Positions 1 to 5,125 of a stretch of 5,407 bases of DNA are shown piece after piece. Position 1 is the stretch's first letter. Every line of letters begins with the position of its first letter. The notes under the pieces are model-generated. The model was not told the DNA's origin and searched no databases. It saw only the letters and a list, made by a program, of their open reading frames with translations. A program made the position numbers and the translations under genes. The DNA comes from Clostridiales bacterium. Lineage in GTDB: Bacteria > Bacillota > Clostridia > Oscillospirales > Acutalibacteraceae. The DNA lies in the NCBI GenBank assembly GCA_019421725.1, contig JAHZES010000054.1:1-5407 (forward strand), written 5' to 3'.

Positions 1-53
1 TCATTGACAGCAGATTTACAGTCTGTCCCCTTTGGCCACTCGGGAATTCCCCC
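1..53 (-). tRNA. tRNA-Tyr (anticodon GTA), 5' part, truncated by window edge
   Basis: Read on the minus strand, the gene starts at 53 with a seven-base acceptor strand GGGGGAA, then TT at positions 8-9. A D arm follows, of the form CCC-GAGTGGCCAAA-GGG. The anticodon loop CTGTAAA (21 down to 15) sits in a CAGA/TCTG stem. The anticodon GTA is at 19-17, reading UAC/UAU, so the tRNA carries tyrosine. The sequence then enters the long variable arm typical of bacterial tRNA-Tyr and is cut off at base 1. About 53 of some 85 bases are present, so the T arm and the 3' acceptor strand lie outside. The outer pair of the anticodon stem is an A-C mismatch, which does not by itself argue against function. 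Further tRNA genes may follow outside the window. Confidence 0.9.
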
Positions 54-95
54 AAATATTCTTTTTTCGCTCCGCATTCCGTAGGGCACTTTAAT

Positions 96-150
96 ACTAT
101 ACCGTATTCGAAGAGAAATGTCAAGAGAAATTTTTAGTTTTTTTATTTTT
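96..150 (-). promoter_or_regulatory. Strong promoter of the tRNA-Tyr gene, with UP-like A tract
   Basis: On the minus strand a perfect -35 hexamer TTGACA (124-119) is followed by exactly 17 bases and a -10 hexamer TATAGT (101-96). Directly upstream of the -35, bases 150-131 read as an A-rich run on this strand, as in UP elements that bind the RNA polymerase alpha subunit at stable-RNA promoters. Transcription would start near 89-90, giving a leader of about 36 bases before the mature tRNA end at 53. This is the best-formed promoter in the window and fits a highly expressed RNA gene. Confidence 0.85.
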
Positions 151-231
151 CGGTGAAAAGCTGGCGCATCACGGTCATAAGCATGATGAGAAGGGAATAA
201 GGAAAAAGCCGACGGGGAAGGAGGACGGGAA
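151..231 (+). promoter_or_regulatory. Leader of the NlpC/P60 gene: clear RBS, no convincing promoter
   Basis: The ribosome site AAGGAGG lies at 218-224, seven bases before the ATG at 232, and fixes that start. For transcription only a weak pair is visible: GTGAAA (153-158), 17 bases, CATAAG (176-181), each matching consensus at four of six positions. I treat it as a guess. The T-rich stretch 131-150 is better explained as the UP-like element of the opposite-strand tRNA promoter. Confidence 0.35.
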
Positions 232-1038
232 ATGACCGCTGACCGTATTCGAAAAAATATTCGGGGATGGAAAACAAAATCTGCGGGCGGCAAGCTGGCG
301 GCGTGCCTTTTGATCGCGCCGGTTGTGGTGGGTATTTTGTTTGGAATTACCGGAACTGCGCGGGGAAGCGGCGAAGCCCGAATCGGTGATACAAGCAGCA
401 GCGCAGCGGTGCGGCAGCCGTCTGCGAGGGAATCAGCCAGTGCGGATACCGAAATTAATCCGCTGCAGTTTGTTAATGCTGAAATGAAGAACGGAATCGA
501 TCTTGTGCGCTGGGCCGAATCAGCAGCAGAAAACCGCTGGGGGTATGTGATGGGCACCTTTGGACGTGTGCTTGACGATGCGCTGCTGAATGCCAAGCTG
601 AAGCAGTATCCGAATGAGGTTTCGCCGTCGGAATCGTTTATCCGCAGTCACTGGGTCGGCAGCAGAGCGGCGGACTGTGTGGGGCTGATCAAGGGCTATG
701 TCTGGTATAATGCAGATACCGGAACGATCGACTACGGAGCCCACGGTCTGCCGGATGTGGATGCCGGAGGAATGTATGATCTTGCATCGGTCAAAGGCGC
801 CATCGATACCATGCCCGATGTCCCCGGTCTTGCGGTTTACAGGATGGGATACCATATCGGCGTCTATGTTGGAGGCGGCCAGGTGATCCACGCCATGGAT
901 ACGGAGCATGGCGTGGTACAGTCAAGGCTTTCGGACGGCGGCTGGACCCACTGGCTGCAGGTGCCCGGGGTGGAATACGACGATCTCCTGCAGGCATGTA
1001 AAGCGCCTCTGGAAAAACAGAGTGCTTCCGGTGAATAA
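232..1038 (+). CDS. Membrane-anchored NlpC/P60 family cysteine endopeptidase
   Basis: The 268-residue product is probably a cell-wall hydrolase that cuts peptide stems of peptidoglycan outside the membrane. Residues 1-20 are basic and residues 21-42 form one hydrophobic segment, so it is either an uncleaved N-terminal anchor or a signal peptide. Residues 45-75 are a Ser/Ala-rich linker. The catalytic domain runs from about 90 to 250. Cys149 sits in the nucleophile motif ADCVGLIKGY. His208 lies in YHIGVYVGGG, and His220 in VIHAMD supplies the third active-site residue, twelve residues after His208 as usual in NlpC/P60 enzymes. All three are present, so the enzyme should be active. A strong AAGGAGG seven bases upstream supports the start. 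The gene stands between the divergent tRNA-Tyr and an AraC-type regulator. The exact bond cut and any role in sporulation cannot be told from sequence. Confidence 0.85.
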   Translation: MTADRIRKNIRGWKTKSAGGKLAACLLIAPVVVGILFGITGTARGSGEARIGDTSSSAAVRQPSARESASADTEINPLQFVNAEMKNGIDLVRWAESAAENRWGYVMGTFGRVLDDALLNAKLKQYPNEVSPSESFIRSHWVGSRAADCVGLIKGYVWYNADTGTIDYGAHGLPDVDAGGMYDLASVKGAIDTMPDVPGLAVYRMGYHIGVYVGGGQVIHAMDTEHGVVQSRLSDGGWTHWLQVPGVEYDDLLQACKAPLEKQSASGE

Positions 1039-1044
1039 TTTTTC

Positions 1045-1073
1045 TTGCAGGCCGCAGGGTTGTGCGGTACAAT
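1045..1073 (+). promoter_or_regulatory. Candidate promoter of the AraC-type gene
   Basis: TTGCAG (1045-1050) and TACAAT (1068-1073) are separated by 17 bases. The -10 matches consensus at five of six positions but the -35 only at its first three. Transcription would start near 1080, leaving a leader of about 70 bases. The spacer contains the dyad CCGCA (1052-1056) / TGCGG (1063-1067). That dyad could be an operator or a weak terminator stem for the preceding gene, since a short T run follows only after seven bases. Confidence 0.4.
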
Positions 1074-1098
1074 CTTTTTAAATTAAGTTTTGTTTTTG

Positions 1099-1122
1099 CC
1101 GCTGCGATGCGAATCGCTGCGG
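1099..1122 (+). repeat. Imperfect hairpin in the AraC-gene leader
   Basis: CCGC-T-GCGAT (1099-1108) can pair with ATCGC-T-GCGG (1113-1122) around the four-base loop GCGA. This gives nine base pairs interrupted by one T-T mismatch. No T run follows on either strand, so it is not an intrinsic terminator. It ends nine bases before the ribosome site at 1131-1137 and does not cover it. It could act as an operator, as an mRNA-stabilising stem, or have no function. Confidence 0.4.
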
Positions 1123-1148
1123 GCGGCAGAAAGGAGGATTGTGCCGTC

Positions 1149-2216
1149 ATGAATGCGAAGGAGCTCACACGTTTTCTGCTGCCGCTGAGAGAGCATGAAC
1201 AGCAAATGCGGGAATGCTTTCTGCGCTATCCGGCCGCGTACCGTCAAATGAATCACGGCTGGGAAGATTTTCGGCAGCTTTGCTGCCGGGAATACGGCGG
1301 AGCAATTTCTTTTCCGGAAAAAGAGGTTGGATTTATGGGGCCTGAGCTTTCGGAGCAGGATTGCTTTGCCGATGAACACAGGGAAATCAATGTGATTTTG
1401 CACGATCGCTTTTTCCCGCCTTACTGTCAAAGGGTCGGATTTTTGAAAATATTGTATTGCCTTTGCGGCCAGGCGGAATTTTACACCGGTCAAACTGCCG
1501 CGGTACTTTCCGCCGGTGATTTTGTTATGGTTCCGCCGGGAGAAGAGCACGCCGTCTGTGCGGCCGGCGAGAACGCGCTGACATTGAATCTGATTATCAA
1601 AAAGAGCACTTTTGGCAGCGCATTCGCAAGTCTGTTGGCCGGGCAGAATTTGATTTCGGACTTTTTCTGGCAAATGCTTTGCTGCAAGGGCGGAATGGAT
1701 GCGCTGCTGTTCCGTTGTGAAAATGACGGCCGTCTCTCTGACCTGATCGTGCGTCTGTGGGAAGAAAACGATGAGAGCGGGTGTTCAAATGATGTGCTGA
1801 TAAAGGGTCTTGTAATTCTTTTTTTCGGCACGGTGATTAAATATCACGCCGACAATGTCGAGCAGCTGAAGACCTGCCGGGAAGGCGGACGAAGGCTTTC
1901 TGAAATGATCCGGTATATGGTTGCTAATTACCAGACGGTTACGCTTTCTGCCATGGCGGAGCATTTTCACCGCAGCGAAGGCTATATCAGCCGTTATATT
2001 CATTCGGAAACAGGTAAAACATTTCGGCTTCTTCTTCGGGAGTTCCGTCTGGAGAAGGCTGCGGAGATGCTGCGCAGCTCCGCATGCACTGTGGAAGAGG
2101 TGGTCGGCGCTGTGGGATACACCGAGCCCAGCCGGTTTTACAGAAATTTTAAGGAACGCTTTGGTACAACGCCTGCAGCATACCGGCAGCGGAGCGGTCT
2201 TGCAGGGTTTTATTGA
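1149..2216 (+). CDS. AraC-family transcriptional regulator with cupin sensor domain
   Basis: The 355-residue product is a DNA-binding regulator. Residues 86-150 resemble the cupin-type AraC ligand-binding domain, with the motif SAGDFVMVPPGEEHAV at about 121-136. The C-terminal 100 residues form the paired helix-turn-helix domain: the first helix-turn-helix is around LSAMAEHFHRSEGYISRYI (266-284), the second around VEEVVGAVGYTEPSRFYRNF (315-334), ending in the typical RFGTTPAAYR. I chose ATG 1149 because AAGGAGG (1131-1137) lies eleven bases upstream and the family-like sequence begins there. The frame is open further upstream to a GTG at 1062, but that overlaps the leader hairpin and candidate promoter and has no ribosome site. 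The ligand is unknown; AraC proteins with this layout often sense sugars or small metabolites and often control adjacent genes. The ORF ends 86 bases before the next start. Confidence 0.9.
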   Translation: MNAKELTRFLLPLREHEQQMRECFLRYPAAYRQMNHGWEDFRQLCCREYGGAISFPEKEVGFMGPELSEQDCFADEHREINVILHDRFFPPYCQRVGFLKILYCLCGQAEFYTGQTAAVLSAGDFVMVPPGEEHAVCAAGENALTLNLIIKKSTFGSAFASLLAGQNLISDFFWQMLCCKGGMDALLFRCENDGRLSDLIVRLWEENDESGCSNDVLIKGLVILFFGTVIKYHADNVEQLKTCREGGRRLSEMIRYMVANYQTVTLSAMAEHFHRSEGYISRYIHSETGKTFRLLLREFRLEKAAEMLRSSACTVEEVVGAVGYTEPSRFYRNFKERFGTTPAAYRQRSGLAGFY

Positions 2217-2240
2217 TCTGTCCCATACTGCTGCGGCCGG

Positions 2241-2268
2241 TTCACCCTTCCGCTGTTTCCGTCATAAT
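2241..2268 (+). promoter_or_regulatory. Weak candidate promoter before the beta-sandwich protein gene
   Basis: TTCACC (2241-2246), 16 bases, then CATAAT (2263-2268) match consensus at four and five of six positions. If real, transcription would start near 2275 and the transcript would lack the upstream arm of the hairpin at 2256-2291. That structure would then form only in transcripts reading through from the AraC-type gene. The site is too weak to be sure of. Confidence 0.3.
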
Positions 2269-2296
2269 ATGCAGAATAACGATGACGGAAAGGAAG
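2247..2296 (+). promoter_or_regulatory. Hairpin that can cover the ribosome site of the next gene
   Basis: TTTCCGTCAT (2256-2265) is a perfect ten-base complement of ATGACGGAAA (2282-2291), with a 16-base loop. After a four-base bulge (2252-2255), CTTCC (2247-2251) can also pair with GGAAG (2292-2296), extending the stem to 15 pairs. The downstream arm includes the whole ribosome site AAAGGAAG (2289-2296) of the gene starting at 2303. A folded transcript would hide that site. No T run follows, so this is not a terminator. Confidence 0.55.
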
Positions 2297-2302
2297 AACG
2301 GT

Positions 2303-2794
2303 ATGAAGCAACAAGGTGCGCCGGAGCAGCTGGAATGGTTCCGGCAGCAGGCAATGGATTTTGCGCGGCGGGCAGCTGCCGCGCCGGACCCGCTTTTGAT
2401 CAGAACAGAGGATGTTCATGCCTCCACAGAGACAGAGTATCAGGATTTTTTAAAAAGCCATCCGGCTAACGGAAGCCTGAAGGTGCAGGTTTATACAGCC
2501 AGAGGCGCGCTTCCGGTAGAAAAAGCGGCAGTTGAAATTGCAAAACGGTTCTCCGGCAAGGTGCGGATCCTTTACCAGGGCGTTACGGATTCGGCGGGTA
2601 TCATGGAGGATGTCGCCCTGCCGGCTTTGCCGGCATCGTATTCGCAGTCTCCGAATACCGCCGCGCAGAGCGGTACGGATTATCAGGTTTCTGTTTTTCA
2701 CCCGTCCTTTCAGGAAGAAACCGCTATGAAGGTAACAATTTTTGATCGGATCCAAACGATTCTTCCGGTGTCGCTTCAACCGCAGCAGATGTAA
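2303..2794 (+). CDS. Hypothetical protein with predicted carboxypeptidase-regulatory-like beta-sandwich
   Basis: The 163-residue product has no recognisable enzyme motif. Residues 1-50 look helical and charged (EQLEWFRQQAMDFARRAAAA). Residues 57-158 alternate in a beta pattern: GSLKVQVYTARGALPVEKAAV, then a GVTDSAGIMEDVALP turn, then YQVSVFHPSFQEE and FDRIQTILPVSLQP. This is the plan of carboxypeptidase-regulatory-like or transthyretin-like domains, which act as binding or structural modules. ATG 2303 is chosen because AAAGGAAG (2289-2296) lies six bases before it; an in-frame ATG at 2282 has no ribosome site and lies inside the hairpin arm. There is no signal peptide or membrane segment. The SpoIID-like gene starts only 18 bases after its stop, so the two probably share an mRNA and a task at the cell wall or spore. 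The domain assignment is from pattern, not from a search. Confidence 0.7.
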   Translation: MKQQGAPEQLEWFRQQAMDFARRAAAAPDPLLIRTEDVHASTETEYQDFLKSHPANGSLKVQVYTARGALPVEKAAVEIAKRFSGKVRILYQGVTDSAGIMEDVALPALPASYSQSPNTAAQSGTDYQVSVFHPSFQEETAMKVTIFDRIQTILPVSLQPQQM

Positions 2795-2812
2795 CGGAGG
2801 GAGGAGATTGCA

Positions 2813-3637
2813 GTGCCGTATCCCGTAGTACCGGAGACGATCGTTGTGCATCTTGGCAAGCCGGATCAGCCGGCGGAAAATGTGACGGTGCCGTTTGCCG
2901 ACTATATTAAAAATGTGGCGTCCAGCGAAATTTATCCTACCTGGCCCGAAAGCGCCATTCGGGCGAATCTTCTGGCGCAGATTTCCTATACGCTGAACCG
3001 TATTTATACCGAGCACTACCGCAGCCGAGGCTATGATTTTGACGTGACGAACTCAACGCAGTATGATCAGGCCTATGTGCCGGGAAGAGATGTATTTGAA
3101 AACATCAGTCAGTTAACGGATGACCTGTTCAATAACTATATTGTGAGGAGAGGCAATCTGGAGCCGCTTTTTGCCCAGTTCTGCGACGGTGTGCGTGTTC
3201 AGTGCAGCGGTCTTTCGCAGTGGGGAAGCGTTGCGCTGGCAGAGGATGGATTTGTGCCGTACCAGATTCTGCAGAATTACTACGGAGAGGACATCGACCT
3301 GGTGTTTAATGCGCCGGTGGGAGGAAATATTCCGTCTTATCCGGGGACTGCGCTCCGCAGAGGCGACAGCGGCGAAGACATTCGGACTATTAAAAGGGAA
3401 CTCAACCGGATCGGAAAAAACTATCCCTCCATTCCGGCGATTACAGATCAGAACGATACGTTTGATCTTCAGACGGAGGATGCTGTGCGTGCATTTCAAG
3501 GCATCTTTAACCTGACGCCGGACGGAATTGTCGGGAAATCGACATGGTATAAGCTGAAGGAGATTTACAATAGCGTCAAAAGGCTTTCAGAGCTGACCAG
3601 CGAAGGACTGACGCTTTCAGAGGCGCAGCGCAAGTAG
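2813..3637 (+). CDS. SpoIID-like peptidoglycan hydrolase/binding protein, ended early by in-frame TAG
   Basis: The GTG start follows GGAGGGAGGAG (2796-2806) by six bases. Residues 24-165 resemble a shortened SpoIID/LytB domain, the fold of a peptidoglycan lytic transglycosylase used in spore engulfment. DYIKNVASSEIYPTWPESAI (30-49) matches the family's 'YV.GVVA.EM...W..EA' signature, with Glu39 at the position of the catalytic glutamate. GYDFDVTNSTQYDQAYV (73-89) and GLSQWGSVALAEDGF..QILQNYYGEDI (133-161) match the later family blocks. Residues 182-250 are one type-1 peptidoglycan-binding domain, starting LRRGDSGEDIRTIKRELN and ending LTPDGIVGKSTWYKL. No signal peptide is visible, so export would need another route or the protein acts inside a spore compartment. 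Translation stops at a TAG at codon 275, in a linker, yet the same frame remains open and homologous to 4153. The truncated product may still fold. The gene follows the beta-sandwich gene by 18 bases in a likely operon. Confidence 0.8.
   Translation: MPYPVVPETIVVHLGKPDQPAENVTVPFADYIKNVASSEIYPTWPESAIRANLLAQISYTLNRIYTEHYRSRGYDFDVTNSTQYDQAYVPGRDVFENISQLTDDLFNNYIVRRGNLEPLFAQFCDGVRVQCSGLSQWGSVALAEDGFVPYQILQNYYGEDIDLVFNAPVGGNIPSYPGTALRRGDSGEDIRTIKRELNRIGKNYPSIPAITDQNDTFDLQTEDAVRAFQGIFNLTPDGIVGKSTWYKLKEIYNSVKRLSELTSEGLTLSEAQRK
3635..3637 (+). other. In-frame amber codon interrupting the SpoIID-like gene
   Basis: This TAG lies between AAG (Lys274) and CCA. The frame on both sides is the same, and the protein sequence after it begins PKSLQFGDSGDAVRGIQ, the usual start of a second peptidoglycan-binding repeat. 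No insertion or deletion is needed to restore the gene. A single C-to-T change from a CAG glutamine codon would explain it, though other origins are possible. The bases after the TAG do not resemble the CARYYA readthrough context. Confidence 0.85.
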
Positions 3638-3703
3638 CCAAAATCGCTTCAGTTTGGAGATAGCGGCGACGCGGTCAGGGGCATCCAGTGTTTTCTTGCG
3701 TTT

Positions 3704-4153
3704 TTGGGTTCCTTTATTCCGGAACTGCCGCAGATTGCAATTACCGGTCAGTTTGATGAAAACACCCGGGACGCGGTGCTGACCTTTCAAAACCGGTATG
3801 ATCTGGCGGTGGACGGGATCGTCGGCCGCAGCACATGGAAGCGATTAAGAGAGGTTTATCGCAGCGTTATTGAGAATCTGCCCGCACAGTATCAAAGCTT
3901 TGCAGGGGACATTTATCCCGGAAGCTATCTGGCGCTTGATGACACAGGGCCGAATGTTGCGCACATTCAAATGTATTTGAAGGAGATTGCAAAAACAGAC
4001 CCCGCCATTCCTCCGGTGGAGGTGACAGGGGTCTACGACACGGCGACGCAGAATGCGGTGCGCGAGCTGCAAAAGCAGTTGGGCTATAAACCGAGCGGAG
4101 TTGTCGGCCCGCTGCTCTGGAGCGCAATTGTCACACGCGGGCGCGGGCTCTGA
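3704..4153 (+). CDS. Downstream part of the SpoIID-like gene: two peptidoglycan-binding repeats
   Basis: This is the same reading frame as the SpoIID-like gene and is open from 3638; 3704 is only the first possible start, a TTG. It encodes most of a second peptidoglycan-binding repeat, whose first residues (GDSGDAVRGIQCFLAFL) lie before the TTG, and a complete third one running from LALDDTGPNVAHIQMYLKEI to SGVVGPLLWSAIV. These modules bind cell-wall glycan or peptide and target the attached enzyme. There is no ribosome site near 3704 and a start there would cut into the repeat. Independent translation is therefore unlikely. I read it as the C-terminal third of one 446-residue protein, separated by the TAG at 3635. 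It may be a pseudogene fragment, be made by readthrough, or reflect a sequence error. It ends 10 bases from the convergent ferredoxin-like gene, with no terminator seen. Confidence 0.6.
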   Translation: MGSFIPELPQIAITGQFDENTRDAVLTFQNRYDLAVDGIVGRSTWKRLREVYRSVIENLPAQYQSFAGDIYPGSYLALDDTGPNVAHIQMYLKEIAKTDPAIPPVEVTGVYDTATQNAVRELQKQLGYKPSGVVGPLLWSAIVTRGRGL

Positions 4154-4163
4154 ATAAAGACCG

Positions 4164-4913
4164 TTAATCGAGGATATCGCCTTCCGGAGAAAGCGTAACG
4201 ACCTGCCAGGGAATCCATTTGCCGCTCTGCTGCAAAGCCTTTTGTACCGCGGCGACAATTCCGCCGCAGCACGGAACCTGCATTCGCACGACCGTGATGC
4301 TCTGAATTTCGTTTTGCAAAAGAATTTGTGTCAATTTTTCGCTGTAGTCGACGTTATCAAGCTTTGGGCAGCCGATCAGGGTGATTTTTCCGCGGATAAA
4401 GCGTTCGTGAAAGTCGGCGCGGGCAAATGCGGTGCAGTCGGCAGCCACCAACAGCTTTGCGTTCTGAAAATACGGCGCGTTTACCGGCGCCAGCTTCAGC
4501 TGAACAGGCCATTGGCTCAGGGCGCCGCCCTCCAGGAAAGATCGGGATGCGGCAGGCTTGTTGTCCCGGGGCGTTAGTATGCGGGAATGAGAGCCGGGGC
4601 AGCCGCAGGCGAGCGGCTGTTCCGGTTCCTTTTCGGCCACGGAACCGGCGGACACCGGTCGTTTTGCTTTTGCGGCAGCTGCCTGCGCGGCTTTTACTGC
4701 AGCTTCGTCAAAGGGTGCGGCTTCACGCTCTTCAAAGGAGATGGCGTCAACAGGGCAGGCTGGCAGGCAATTGCCCAAGCCGTCACAGTAGTCGTCACGC
4801 ATCAGCCTTGCCTTTCCGTCCACCATCGCAATGGCGCCCTCCTGACAGGCTTCGGCGCAGGCGCCGCAGCCAATGCAGCGTTCTTCATCAATTTTAATAA
4901 TCTTGCGTTTCAT
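4164..4913 (-). CDS. Ferredoxin-like dicluster protein with cysteine-rich C-terminal domain
   Basis: The 249-residue product is probably a cytoplasmic electron-transfer or redox-sensing iron-sulfur protein. Residues 1-60 are a ferredoxin domain. The first motif is C13-x2-C16-x2-C19-x3-C23. The second is C43-x5-C49-x3-C53-P, where Leu46 replaces one expected ligand, so that cluster is 3Fe-4S or uses another ligand. An Ala/Glu-rich linker (about 62-100) leads to a second domain with CGCPGS (103-108), ADC160, GC182PKLD and PC215C216GG, able to bind further metal or form disulfides. I place the start at 4913 because AGAAAGGA (4931-4924) lies ten bases upstream; an in-frame ATG at 4943 lacks a ribosome site. 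It is divergent from a Crp/Fnr regulator. From memory, such pairs occur in Clostridia near hydroxylamine reductase (Hcp) genes, suggesting a nitrosative-stress or redox role. That is inference; no Hcp gene lies here. Confidence 0.85.
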   Translation of the reverse strand: MKRKIIKIDEERCIGCGACAEACQEGAIAMVDGKARLMRDDYCDGLGNCLPACPVDAISFEEREAAPFDEAAVKAAQAAAAKAKRPVSAGSVAEKEPEQPLACGCPGSHSRILTPRDNKPAASRSFLEGGALSQWPVQLKLAPVNAPYFQNAKLLVAADCTAFARADFHERFIRGKITLIGCPKLDNVDYSEKLTQILLQNEIQSITVVRMQVPCCGGIVAAVQKALQQSGKWIPWQVVTLSPEGDILD

Positions 4914-4991
4914 CTGTTCGTTTTCCTTTCTGTTCCGGAGCATGCTTCGTGCCCGGGATCGCGTTATTTTTATCTGTTCATGTTAGCGGAA

Positions 4992-5021
4992 TTGACTTTG
5001 CTGTTTTGAGTATACTATAAT
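4992..5021 (+). promoter_or_regulatory. Probable promoter of the Crp/Fnr regulator gene
   Basis: TTGACT (4992-4997) and a perfect TATAAT (5016-5021) are 18 bases apart. Transcription would start near 5028, giving a leader of about 98 bases. The half-sites TGACTT (4993-4998) and AAGTCA (5024-5029) form an inverted repeat around the -10 region. On the opposite strand the same AT-rich core could hold the -10 for the ferredoxin-like gene, but I could not find a matching -35 there. Confidence 0.6.
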
Positions 5022-5036
5022 ACAAGTCAGTTTGAT

Positions 5037-5050
5037 GTTGTTTTTACAAC
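5037..5050 (+). promoter_or_regulatory. Candidate Crp/Fnr-type operator in the divergent region
   Basis: GTTGT-TTTT-ACAAC is a perfect five-base inverted repeat with a four-base centre. Crp/Fnr proteins typically bind two five-base half-sites separated by four bases, such as TTGAT-N4-ATCAA. It sits about 10 bases after the predicted start site of the regulator gene, a position suited to autorepression. It lies some 120 bases upstream of the ferredoxin-like coding start. Binding is inferred from architecture only. Confidence 0.45.
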
Positions 5051-5065
5051 GAAATAATTTTTTTG

Positions 5066-5110
5066 CGTCCGTTTTTGACCGTTGGGCAGTGCGACGGTCG
5101 AAAACGGACG
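5066..5110 (+). repeat. 17-bp inverted repeat (long leader hairpin) abutting the RBS
   Basis: CGTCCGTTTTTGACCGT (5066-5082) pairs along all 17 bases with ACGGTCGAAAACGGACG (5094-5110), with one T-G wobble, around an 11-base loop. The stem ends one base before the ribosome site GGAAGGA (5111-5117). A T run precedes it at 5058-5064 but none follows on the plus strand, and an A run follows on the minus strand. It is therefore not an intrinsic terminator in either direction. It would be a very stable leader structure in the regulator mRNA, or a DNA palindrome. Confidence 0.8.
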
Positions 5111-5125
5111 GGAAGGATGCGGAAA

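Noticed and set aside
1062..1148. N-terminal extension of the AraC-type protein starting at GTG 1062
   Set aside because: It has no ribosome site, overlaps the candidate promoter and hairpin, and encodes a non-family-like stretch; AAGGAGG at 1131-1137 points to ATG 1149.
1921..2469. Open frame of 182 codons on the plus strand spanning the AraC end and next gene start
   Set aside because: It overlaps two better-supported genes in another frame, and its Arg/Trp/Cys-rich translation looks like a shadow.
2450..3016. Minus-strand 188-codon open frame across the two cell-wall genes
   Set aside because: It is an Arg/His-rich shadow that crosses a real intergenic gap and ribosome site on the other strand.
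3638..3703. Frameshift as the cause of the SpoIID-like gene split
   Set aside because: The upstream and downstream parts are in the same frame; only the TAG separates them.
4242..5009. Plus-strand open frames opposite the ferredoxin-like gene (for example 4427-4897 and 4587-5009)
   Set aside because: They are antisense to a gene with clear iron-sulfur motifs, and their translations are low-complexity or without domain pattern.
5058..5110. Rho-independent terminator at the long hairpin
   Set aside because: The T run precedes the stem on the plus strand, and the minus strand has an A run after the stem, so neither direction has the needed U tract.
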